DNA of 64,000 bases from contig NZ_JALBGD010000001.1 in NCBI RefSeq assembly GCF_023507705.1, forward strand, positions 62,001 to 126,000. The letters are read 5' to 3'. Shown here piece by piece: positions 51,115-59,600 of this stretch. Origin of the DNA: Stappia sp. WLB 29. Lineage in GTDB: Bacteria; Pseudomonadota; Alphaproteobacteria; Rhizobiales; Stappiaceae. Both the position numbers and the translations under genes were made by a program. Numbering within the stretch: position 1 is the stretch's first letter; the number at the start of each line of letters is the position of its first letter. The notes beneath the pieces are model-generated. The model was given only the letters and a program-made list of their open reading frames with translations. It was not told the origin of the DNA and did no database searches.

Positions 51115-52749
51115 TCAGCCGAGGTTCAGCTCCTTGAAGAAGTCGTTGCCCTTGTCGTCGATGACGATGAACGCGGGGAAGTCCTCGACCTCGATACGCC
51201 AGATCGCTTCCATGCCGAGTTCCTCGAACTCGACGACCTCGACCTTCTTGATGCAATCCTGGGCAAGGCGGGCGGCCGGGCCGCCGATGGAGCCGAGATA
51301 GAAGCCGCCATGAGCCTGGCAGGCGCGGCGCACCTGCGCGGAGCGATTGCCCTTGGCGAGCATCACCATCGATCCGCCGGCCGCCTGGAACTGGTCGACA
51401 TAGGCATCCATGCGACCGGCCGTGGTCGGGCCGAAGGAACCGGAGGCATAGCCTTCCGGCGTCTTGGCCGGGCCGGCATAATAGATCGGGTGGTTCTTAA
51501 AGTAGTCGGGCAGCGGTTCGCCCTTTTCCAGCCGCTCCCGCAGCTTGGCATGGGCGAGATCGCGCGCAACGATCAAGGGACCGCTCAGCGACAGCCGCGT
51601 CTTGATCGGGTGCCGGGTCAGCTCGGCGAGGATCTCCGGCATGGGCCGGGTCAGGTCGATCTTGACGACGTGATCTGAGAGGGTGTCGTCTGTGACCTCC
51701 GGCATGTACTTGTGCGGCTCGCGCTCGAGCTGCTCCAGATAGATGCCGTCGCGGGTGATCTTGCCGAGGGCCTGGCGGTCGGCCGAGCACGACACGCCGA
51801 TGCCGATGGGCAGCGAAGCCCCGTGGCGCGGCAGACGGATGACGCGCACGTCGTGACAGAAGTACTTGCCGCCGAACTGCGCGCCGACGCCGGTCGCCTG
51901 GGTCAGCTTGTGGATCTGTTCTTCCATCTCCAGGTCGCGGAAGGCGTGCCCCAGTTCGGAGCCGGTCGTCGGCAACTGGTCGAGGTAGCGGGCGGAGGCG
52001 AGCTTGACCGTCTTGAGAGTGGTCTCGGCCGAGGTGCCGCCGATGACGATAGCCAGGTGATAGGGCGGGCAGGCGGCCGTGCCGAGGGTCAGGATCTTCT
52101 CCTTGATGAACTCGACGAGCCGGTCCGGCGTCAGCAGCGACGGGGTGCCCTGGTAGAGGAAGGTCTTGTTGGCCGAACCGCCGCCCTTGGCCATGAACAG
52201 GAACTTGTAGGCGTCGTCGCCCTCGCTGTAGAGCTCGACCTGCGCCGGCATGTTGTTGGAGGTGTTCTTCTCCTCGAACATCGACAGCGGTGTCAGCTGC
52301 GAGTAGCGCAGGTTCTTCTTGAAATACGCATCGCGCGCGCCCTCAGCCAGCTTCGCCTCGTCGCTGCCGTCGGTCCACACGCGGCGGCCCTTCTTGCCCA
52401 TGATGATGGCGGTGCCGGTGTCCTGGCACATTGGCAGCACGCCGTGAGCGGAGATGTTGGCGTTCTTCAGAAGGTCGAAGGCCACGAACTTGTCGTTCTC
52501 GGTCGCCTCCGGATCGTCGAGGATCTTGCGCAGCTGCTCCAGGTGACCAGGCCGCAGGTAGTGGTTGATGTCTGCGAAGGCTTCCTCTGCGAGGATGCGC
52601 AGCCCTTCCGGCTCCACCACCAGCACTTCCTCGCCCTGGAACGTCACCGTTGAGACGTAGTCGGACGTGAGCTTGCGATAAGGCGTGGGGTCCGCGCCCA
52701 GGGGGAACAGCGTGGAGTGGCGATAGTCGGGAGGAGTGGACTCGGACAT
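51115..52749 (-). CDS. fumA: Fumarate hydratase class I
   Basis: 544 residues. Oxygen-sensitive [4Fe-4S] hydro-lyase of the TCA cycle converting fumarate and malate. Features are [19 protein letters not shown] (cluster Cys), [35 protein letters not shown] (cluster Cys), [10 protein letters not shown] and the C-terminal beta-domain [17 protein letters not shown] with KGNRSAQV. Length and order match FumA/FumB. The gene stands alone. Confidence 0.95.
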   Translation of the reverse strand: MSESTPPDYRHSTLFPLGADPTPYRKLTSDYVSTVTFQGEEVLVVEPEGLRILAEEAFADINHYLRPGHLEQLRKILDDPEATENDKFVAFDLLKNANISAHGVLPMCQDTGTAIIMGKKGRRVWTDGSDEAKLAEGARDAYFKKNLRYSQLTPLSMFEEKNTSNNMPAQVELYSEGDDAYKFLFMAKGGGSANKTFLYQGTPSLLTPDRLVEFIKEKILTLGTAACPPYHLAIVIGGTSAETTLKTVKLASARYLDQLPTTGSELGHAFRDLEMEEQIHKLTQATGVGAQFGGKYFCHDVRVIRLPRHGASLPIGIGVSCSADRQALGKITRDGIYLEQLEREPHKYMPEVTDDTLSDHVVKIDLTRPMPEILAELTRHPIKTRLSLSGPLIVARDLAHAKLRERLEKGEPLPDYFKNHPIYYAGPAKTPEGYASGSFGPTTAGRMDAYVDQFQAAGGSMVMLAKGNRSAQVRRACQAHGGFYLGSIGGPAARLAQDCIKKVEVVEFEELGMEAIWRIEVEDFPAFIVIDDKGNDFFKELNLG

Positions 52750-52894
52750 CGGTCTGCCTTGGCTGGAAGCTGAGGTGGATAGATTTGGATGCCTTTTACG
52801 CCATCACCTTGCCGCCCGCCAAGTCGACTTGAGCCCGAGACTGCGCGGAAGGGGAGCGCGGGCGACCACGTTCCCCTTCTGGCGCCATTTGGCG

Positions 52895-53461
52895 TTACCG
52901 CTTGGCGGTGATGTCGACCCTGACGGAAACCTCGTCGCCGACGGTCGAGGCCGGGATGTCCGAGCCGATGCCGAAGGCCAGCCGCATTAGCGGTACTTCG
53001 GCCTGGGCACGGGCGGTGTCGCCGTCGATCTCCAGCGTGAAGGGCAGGGTAAGCGGGACTGCTTTGCCCTTGATCGACAATTCGCCGGCAGCCTCGTAGC
53101 GCCCGTCGCCGAGCGCCGTGATCTTCGACGATTCGAAGACCGCCTGCGGATGGCTGGAGGGATCGAACCACGAGGCGCTCGACAGGGTCTGGTCGATCTG
53201 CGGCTGGCCGGTGCCGGCCGTGCCGGTTTCGACGACGGCCCGGATACGGGCATCTGCGATGTTGTCCGGATCGAGCGAGATTTCGGCCGACCAGTTTTGG
53301 AAGCGACCTTCCACCGGGTTGCCGTTTTGCATGGCAATGAAGGAAAGGCTGCTTTCGGCCGTGTCGACGGTCCAGTCGCTGGCTTCAGCAGGGCCGGCGA
53401 CAAGAAGGCCTGCAAGCGCGAAGCCGAAGAGACGGCAGCGGAAATTTCGGGATGCGAACAT
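52895..53461 (-). CDS. YceI family lipocalin-like periplasmic protein, copy 2
   Basis: 188 residues. Signal peptide to about residue 27 (LLVAGPAEAS), then the YceI beta-barrel: WTVDTAESSLSFIAMQNGNPVEGRF and DPSSHPQAVFESSKI, ISVRVDITAKR at the end. YceI proteins bind isoprenoid quinones or related amphiphiles. Third gene of an operon with cytochrome b561 and another YceI. Start ATG 53461. Confidence 0.88.
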   Translation of the reverse strand: MFASRNFRCRLFGFALAGLLVAGPAEASDWTVDTAESSLSFIAMQNGNPVEGRFQNWSAEISLDPDNIADARIRAVVETGTAGTGQPQIDQTLSSASWFDPSSHPQAVFESSKITALGDGRYEAAGELSIKGKAVPLTLPFTLEIDGDTARAQAEVPLMRLAFGIGSDIPASTVGDEVSVRVDITAKR

Positions 53462-53553
53462 CGTGAGGAACCTTGTGTCTGGACCCGTCGCAGCGCGCCT
53501 CCGGGAGGAGAGGGCGGCGCAGAGTGAGGGGCGTCTGTCAGAGCGGTGTTTCG

Positions 53554-54141
53554 TCAGTCGATACGGCGCGCCGGTACGGTGCGGATCATGCGACGCAACA
53601 CATCATCGCGGTTGAGGAAATGGTGTTTCAGCGCCGCGGCCACATGCAGCAGCACCAGCAGCAGCAAGCCGTTGGCCAGCAGTTCATGCACCTCCTTGAG
53701 TGCATTTTCGGCTTCTGCCTTGGTGCCCAGTGCCGCCGGAACGGGCAGGTGCGGGACAGGCAGGACGTCGAACACCACGGTTGGGATTCCCCAGGGCGAG
53801 GCGGAAACCATCAGCCAGCCGGACAGCGGGATCGCCAGCATCAGGGCGTAGAGCCCGGCATGCCCGAGATGGGCCGCCAGCCGCTCAATCCTCGGCATTG
53901 TCTTCGGCAGGGCGGGAGAGGGATTGGCAAGTCGCCAGGCGAGCCGCGCCACCACGAGCACCAGCACCAGGAAGCCCAACGACTTGTGCAGCTGATAGAG
54001 CGCAAAGGTGTCGGGCGCCAACGGGTCGAGCCCGGTCATGTACTTACCGAACAGGAACAGCCCGATGATGAGCAGCGCCATCGTCCAGTGGAAAACAATG
54101 GCAACAAGGCCGTAGCCAAAGCGGGTGTTGCGCAGGTGCAT
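53554..54141 (-). CDS. Cytochrome b561
   Basis: 195 residues with four transmembrane helices. Heme His candidates are AIVFHWTMALL, LYQLHKSLGFL, and near the end VHELLANGLLLLVLLHVAAALKHHFL. The family moves electrons in the membrane, often from quinol to a periplasmic acceptor such as superoxide. ATG 54141. It lies between two yceI genes, 71 bases from the first and 92 from the second. Confidence 0.9.
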   Translation of the reverse strand: MHLRNTRFGYGLVAIVFHWTMALLIIGLFLFGKYMTGLDPLAPDTFALYQLHKSLGFLVLVLVVARLAWRLANPSPALPKTMPRIERLAAHLGHAGLYALMLAIPLSGWLMVSASPWGIPTVVFDVLPVPHLPVPAALGTKAEAENALKEVHELLANGLLLLVLLHVAAALKHHFLNRDDVLRRMIRTVPARRID

Positions 54142-54176
54142 GGCGTCTCCAATCCTTGCTGCCGGCAGGAGCGGGA

Positions 54177-54199
54177 GCGGGCCGCGGGAGGAGGCCCGC
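54177..54199 (-). promoter_or_regulatory. Intercistronic hairpin between yceI and cytochrome b561 genes
   Basis: Perfect 7-bp stem GCGGGCC/GGCCCGC with a 9-base loop in the 71-base gap. No U-tract, so it is more likely an RNA-stability element inside the operon than a terminator. Confidence 0.4.
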
Positions 54200-54212
54200 C
54201 CCACACATCCGC

Positions 54213-54788
54213 TTACTTCGCCTGCAGCGCTTCGGCGCTGAACGAGATGGTAACTTCGTCGCCGACATAGGGCACGAACATGTTCATGCCGAAGTCCGAA
54301 CGCTTGACGACGGTGGTCGCATCGAGGCCGACTGCCGGGGTCTTGGCCATCGGGTGCTCGCCGATCGAGTTGATGGTCACATCGAACGTCACCGGCTTGG
54401 TGATGCCCTTGATCGTCAGATCGCCGGCCACGGCGAGAGTGTTCTCACCAGTCTTCTCGACGCCGGTCGACACGAAAGTCGCGATCGGATGCGCTGCGAC
54501 TTCGAAGAAGTCTGCGCTCTTGAAGTGCGTGTCGCGCTCGCCCCAGAAGGTGTCGAGGCTGTCGACATTGACGGTCATCGAGATCCGTGAATTGGCCGGC
54601 GTTTCCTGGTCGATCACCAGCTCGCCAGTCCAGTCGCCGAAGCGGCCGTGGGTCGTCGAGTAGCCGAGATGGTTATAGGAGAAGGTCAGGTTGGCGTGGG
54701 ACTTGTCGAACTCATAGGCGACCGGCTCGGCAATCGCGGGGGCCGTGACGAGGGCGACCGCGAGTGCGGCGGCGGACAAACGCATCAT
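54213..54788 (-). CDS. YceI family periplasmic protein, copy 1
   Basis: 191 residues with a Sec signal (AALAVALVTAPAIAEP). The YceI barrel reads YEFDKSHANLTFSYNHLGYSTTHGRF, then FKSADFFEVAAHPIATF and VPYVGDEVTISFSAEA. Close to E. coli YceI in layout. First gene of the yceI-cytochrome b561-yceI unit. ATG 54788. The 264 bases before it, up to the GST gene, hold the divergent promoters and a loose dyad (TTCAC-N12-GTGAA), but nothing I can assign. Confidence 0.92.
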   Translation of the reverse strand: MMRLSAAALAVALVTAPAIAEPVAYEFDKSHANLTFSYNHLGYSTTHGRFGDWTGELVIDQETPANSRISMTVNVDSLDTFWGERDTHFKSADFFEVAAHPIATFVSTGVEKTGENTLAVAGDLTIKGITKPVTFDVTINSIGEHPMAKTPAVGLDATTVVKRSDFGMNMFVPYVGDEVTISFSAEALQAK

Positions 54789-55052
54789 GTGGAACTCCTG
54801 GCATATCTGTTGACGGTAGGGGCATGGACCGCTCTTGCGGCCTGTCGTGGAGATCGTATGAAGGCGTTGCGTCATCAACCGCATCCTGCTGAATTCACTG
54901 TACGCGCTGCGTGAACAATAAAACGGTGTGAGGCCTCACTGTATGACGCTTGCGTGAAATCGTCAGGTCGGGCACCTTCGCGTGGTCCACGCGAAGCCGC
55001 GCGGCGCAAGGTCCGAAAGTGGCCGGCCGGATCGGAAATGGAGATGCGATAT

Positions 55053-55685
55053 ATGATCGACCTTTACACATGGAGCACGCCGAACGGCCGCAAGGTCTCG
55101 ATCATGCTGGAGGAGTGCGGGCTTCCCTATGAAGTGTTCCCGGTCGACATCACGAACTCGGAGCAGCACGCGCCGGCTTTCGTCCATATTTCTCCCAACA
55201 GCAAGATCCCGGCGATCATCGACCGCGAAGCGGGCGTGAGCCTGATGGAGTCCGGCGCGATCCTGCTATATCTCGCCGAGAAGACCGGCCGCTTTCTCCC
55301 TCCGGAAGGGCCGGAGCGGCTGCGCGTCATCGAATGGCTGATGTGGCAGATGGGCGGTTTTGGCCCCATGCTCGGCCAAGCCCATCATTTCCTGCATTTC
55401 AATCCCGGCAAGGCGCCCTATGCCGAGGAGCGCTATGCCAGCGAGGCCAAGCGGCTTTACGGCGTCCTGGATCGGCAGCTGTCGGAGCACCAGTTCGTCG
55501 CCGGTGACTATTCGATCGCCGACATGTCGATCTGGCCCTGGGCAAGCCGTTTCGAGTGGCAGGGGATCGCTCTGGCGAATTATCCCAATGTGCGGCGCTG
55601 GTACCTGGAGGTGGCGGCACGGCCGGCCGTCCAGCGCGGCTACGACGTGCCGAGCGCTACTGCCGGGATCCCCATGCCGGCCTGA
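55053..55685 (+). CDS. Glutathione S-transferase, YfcG/Nu-class-like
   Basis: 210 residues. The thioredoxin-like N-domain is LYTWSTPNGRKVSIMLEECGLPYEV with HISPNSKIPAIID and the glutathione-binding ESGAILLYLAEKTGR. The C-domain contains LMWQMGGFGPMLGQAHHFLHF and the capping box YSIADMSIWPW. The T-P-N-G-R/K start is typical of the YghU/YfcG disulfide-reducing GSTs, which use two glutathiones. ATG 55053 with GGAG eight bases before it. Convergent with a paralog at 55712. Confidence 0.92.
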   Translation: MIDLYTWSTPNGRKVSIMLEECGLPYEVFPVDITNSEQHAPAFVHISPNSKIPAIIDREAGVSLMESGAILLYLAEKTGRFLPPEGPERLRVIEWLMWQMGGFGPMLGQAHHFLHFNPGKAPYAEERYASEAKRLYGVLDRQLSEHQFVAGDYSIADMSIWPWASRFEWQGIALANYPNVRRWYLEVAARPAVQRGYDVPSATAGIPMPA

Positions 55686-55711
55686 GGTCGGCATGGGGCG
55701 GGCGGCGCGCG

Positions 55712-56410
55712 TCAGGACGGAATGGACACGGCGCGCTGCGAGGCCAGCCGCTCAGAGCAGTCGGCAAACCAGCGCTGGACATTCGCCAGCGTGTTCAGGC
55801 CGGTGATCTCGCCCGCGCCGTAGAAGCCGCCGAGCGTGCGAATCCAGGGCCAGACCGCGATGTCGGCGATCGTATAGTCGTCGCCCAAGATATAGGAGCG
55901 TCCTTCCAGGCGTTGTTCCAGCACGGCGAGCAGGCGCTTTGCCTCCGCCGTATACCTTTCGCGCGGATAGGGATCCTTGACCTTGTCGGCGACGAAATAA
56001 TGGAAGTGGCCGAGCTGTCCGAACATCGGCCCGAGTCCTCCCATCTGCCACATCAGCCACTGGATGCAGTGGTAGCGTCCCGCCGGATCGGCGGGGATCA
56101 GCTTGCCGGTCTTCTCGGCGAGATATAGCAGGATGGCGCCGCTCTCGAACAGGGTCAGAGGCTTGCCGCCCGGCCCGTTGGGGTCGAGGATCGCAGGGAT
56201 CTTGTTGTTCGGGTTCAGAGACAGGAATTCCGGCGTCATCTGGTCGTTCGTGTCGAACGAGATCTTGTGGGCCTCGTAAGGGAGACCGAGTTCCTCCAGT
56301 GCGGCGGACACCTTGATACCGTTGGGGGTCGCCAGCGAATAGAGCTGGAGACGGTCGGGATGCTGGGCCGGCCAGCGATGCGTGATCGGAAAATCGTTGA
56401 GTGAGACCAT
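55712..56410 (-). CDS. Glutathione S-transferase, YghU/YfcG-like, paralog
   Basis: 232 residues. LYSLATPNGIKVSAALEELGLPYEA, SLNPNNKIPAILDPNG and ESGAILLYLAEKTGK repeat the pattern of the previous gene, with the same LMWQMGGLGPMFGQLGHFHYF segment. The capping box is YTIADIAVWPW. Paired convergently with the other copy, 26 bases apart; a duplication is likely. Start ATG 56410. Confidence 0.92.
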   Translation of the reverse strand: MVSLNDFPITHRWPAQHPDRLQLYSLATPNGIKVSAALEELGLPYEAHKISFDTNDQMTPEFLSLNPNNKIPAILDPNGPGGKPLTLFESGAILLYLAEKTGKLIPADPAGRYHCIQWLMWQMGGLGPMFGQLGHFHYFVADKVKDPYPRERYTAEAKRLLAVLEQRLEGRSYILGDDYTIADIAVWPWIRTLGGFYGAGEITGLNTLANVQRWFADCSERLASQRAVSIPS

Positions 56411-56664
56411 GATTTTGCTCCCGGAAAGCGAGTGGGTGCGCCCTTCTTAGGAAATCCGCACCGACCTGTCGCGGCATGTTTGGGCGGCGCCGGCGACTGT
56501 TGCGGCCCATCACACGCAAAGTGCATTTTGGTCTTGGACTTGTCACGATTGCATGCTCCGATCCGCGCTCGATAAGTTGAGATCCGCACCGGCAAATGGC
56601 GCCCTCGGGAGGGGCGAGCCACATTTGGCCCGCAAGCCAGGCCGGGAAGCCCCGGGGGGACGTC

Positions 56665-59600
56665 ATGCGCGGCAAGTTCGGAAGATGCGGTCTCGGCGGC
56701 ATTCTTGTCCCGGTTCTGGCCGGGATGCTCGCTCTCGGCCTTGCAGCCGGTCCGCACGCGCTGGCGCAGGAGAGCAGCGAACGCCGCATCGTGACGGTCG
56801 ACGATGCCGACTATTTCGGAGCGGACTTCAGGACGCTGAAGGATGTCGATCTCGACACCTGCAAGACCGCCTGCCTCGACAGCGACCAGTGCCGGGCCTT
56901 TACCTACAACACGTCGGCCCGCTGGTGCTTCATGAAGTCCGATGTGGGGCAGTTGCAGTCCTTCGCCGGGGCGGTTGCCGGCCGTGTCGTCACCGTAGCG
57001 CGCCGGGACGACGCAAGCCGGAAGGCCCGCAACGAAGAGCTTTCCTTCCTCTCGCGCTCGCTCATGGACGATGCGGCGGCCTATGCTCGGCGCCTGCCGC
57101 GCAACTTCAAGTCAGGCGGGGAGAGCGCCGGCCAGCTCGAAGCCCAGGCGCGCACGGCTTTCGGATCGCGCAATTTCGACGAGGCGGAGCGCCAGTTCGC
57201 CCGCGCGCTCACGCTGGACGCAGAGCGCAACGATCTGTGGTCGGGGCTGGTCGGCTCGCTGTTGGCGCAGCAGCCCTCCGACTGGCAGCGGCGCAACCAG
57301 GTCGAGACCGACGGCACCCTGGCCGCGATCAACACTTATCTGACGGCAGCCGGCGAGGACGAGCGCGTTCGCGCCCTCGACCTGCTGGCGTCTTCGCTCG
57401 AGCGACGCCAGCTGTACAAGCCGGCGATCAAGGCTCTGCGTGCCGGCCTCGCCCTTGACGAAGTGCCCGCACGGCGGGAGCGCTACGACAAGATGGTGGC
57501 GACCCATGGCTTCCGCATCCTCGATCATCAGGTGGACTCAGACGCGGTAAGCCCACGGATCTGCGTCGTGTTTTCCGACACGTTGCAGCGGGGCACCGAC
57601 TTTGCTCCCTTCGTCCAGGTGACGGGCGAGGGCAGCTATTCGGTCGAGGGCGAGGGTGCCCAGATCTGCATCGACGGTATCCGCCACGGCGAGCGTTACG
57701 CGCTGCAGATGCGCTCCGGAATCCCGTCGGCCGACGGAGAAAAGCTCGAAAAGTCCGCAAACCTGACCGTCTACGTTCGTGACCGCGCGCCATCGGTGCG
57801 GTTCCTCGGCCGGGCCTATGTCCTGCCGGCCGGTGACGGCGCGACGATCCCGCTGGTGACGGTGAACACCACAAGCGTCGAGACGGAGATCTATCGTATC
57901 GGCGAGCGCGGTCTTTCGCCCGCGCTCCGTGACCGCCGCATCCTCTCGCAGCTGAACAGCTATCAGTCGGAGCAGGTGCGCGACGAGTACGGCGAAAAGC
58001 TCTGGTCCGGCACCGTGGAAACGGAGCAGCGACTGAACCAGGATGTCACGACCGCGGTTCCGGTTGCCGACTTCGGACTTGCCATGCAGCCGGGTATCTA
58101 CGCCATGACCGCCCGGGCGCGAGAGGACAAGCAGAACGAGTGGGGACCCTGGGCGACCCAGTGGTTCCTGGTGTCGGATCTCGGTGTCAGCTCCTATACC
58201 GGATCTCAGGAAACACTCGTCTCGGTTCGCAAGCTCTCCGATGCCGGTCCGGTCGAAGGGGCGAAGGTGAAGCTGGTCGCGGTCAACAACGATATTCTCG
58301 GCGAGACCGTAAGCGACGCCGACGGTTTTGCGGCCTTTCCTCCCGGCCTGTCGCGCGGAACGGGCGGCCGTGCCCCGGCCCTTGTCAGTGTCGAGACCGC
58401 GGAGGGCGGGGACTACGCGTTCCTCGATCTGACCAAGCCGGCGTTCGATCTGTCCGACCGCGGCGTGGAGGGACGAGCAGCACCCGGGCCGGTCGATGTC
58501 TTCGCCTGGCTCGACCGTGGCGTCTTCCGCCCCGGCGAGACGGTTCATGTCGGCGCGATGGCGCGCGATCGTACGGCCATGGCGGTCGGTGGCCTGCCGT
58601 TGACCTTCATTTATGAGCGCCCCGACGGCGTCGAACACAGCCGCGTGCAGATCTCGGAGGCCGGTGCCGGTGGCCGTGCACACGCGCTGGAGCTTTCCGC
58701 AAGTGCTCAGCAGGGCAGCTGGTCCGTCAGCGTCCATGCCGATCCCAAGGGCGAGGCGCTGGCGCGTCTGTCCTTCCTTGTGGAGGATTACCAGCCGGAA
58801 CGCGTCGACTTCACTCCGCAGACCGAGGCAAAGACTTTCGATCTCGAGGCGCCGCCGACGGTCTCGCTGCAGGCGAGCTTCCTCTATGGTGCCCCGGCCT
58901 CCGGCCAGCGGGTCGAGGGCGAAGTCGTCGTGTCGCCCACGCGTCAGTTCCCCGGCTATGCCGGTTTCTCGTTCGGTCTTGCCGACGAACAGATCTGGCC
59001 CGAGCGGACCGCCTTTCCGGACGGCGTCGCGACGGACGAGGACGGCAAGGCCAGCTTCACGCTGCCGGTGCCGCAGCTGCAACCGACGACGGCGGGCTAC
59101 ACCGCCAAGGTGATCACCCGCGTCGTCGAGGCCGGCGGGCGCTATGTCGAGCGTAGTCTCGATCTCCCCGTTCTGGCCGATGGCCGCAGGATCGGCATAA
59201 AGCCGGCCTTCGAGGGCGGTGTCGATGAGGGCGCGCCGGCTGAATTCGAGCTCGTTGCGCTCGATCGGCAGGGTGAGCGGATCGCGGCCGACGTCCAGTG
59301 GACGCTTTCGCGCATCGATACGCGCTACCAGTGGTATCGCGCCGACGGACGGTGGTCCTTCGAGCCGGTGACCACCAGCCGTCGTGTCGCGAATGGTGAA
59401 CTCGACCTTGCCACGGATCAGTCCGCACGTCTGTCCGTGCCGGTCGAGTGGGGCGAGTACCGCCTCGAGGTTGCGGCGAACGGGGCCGAGCCGGCTGCGA
59501 CCAGCATCACCTTCAACGCCGGATGGTATGTCTCTTCTGCCTCTTCGCAGACGCCCGACGTGCTCGATGTCGGCCTCGACAAGAAGGCCTATCGCTCCGG

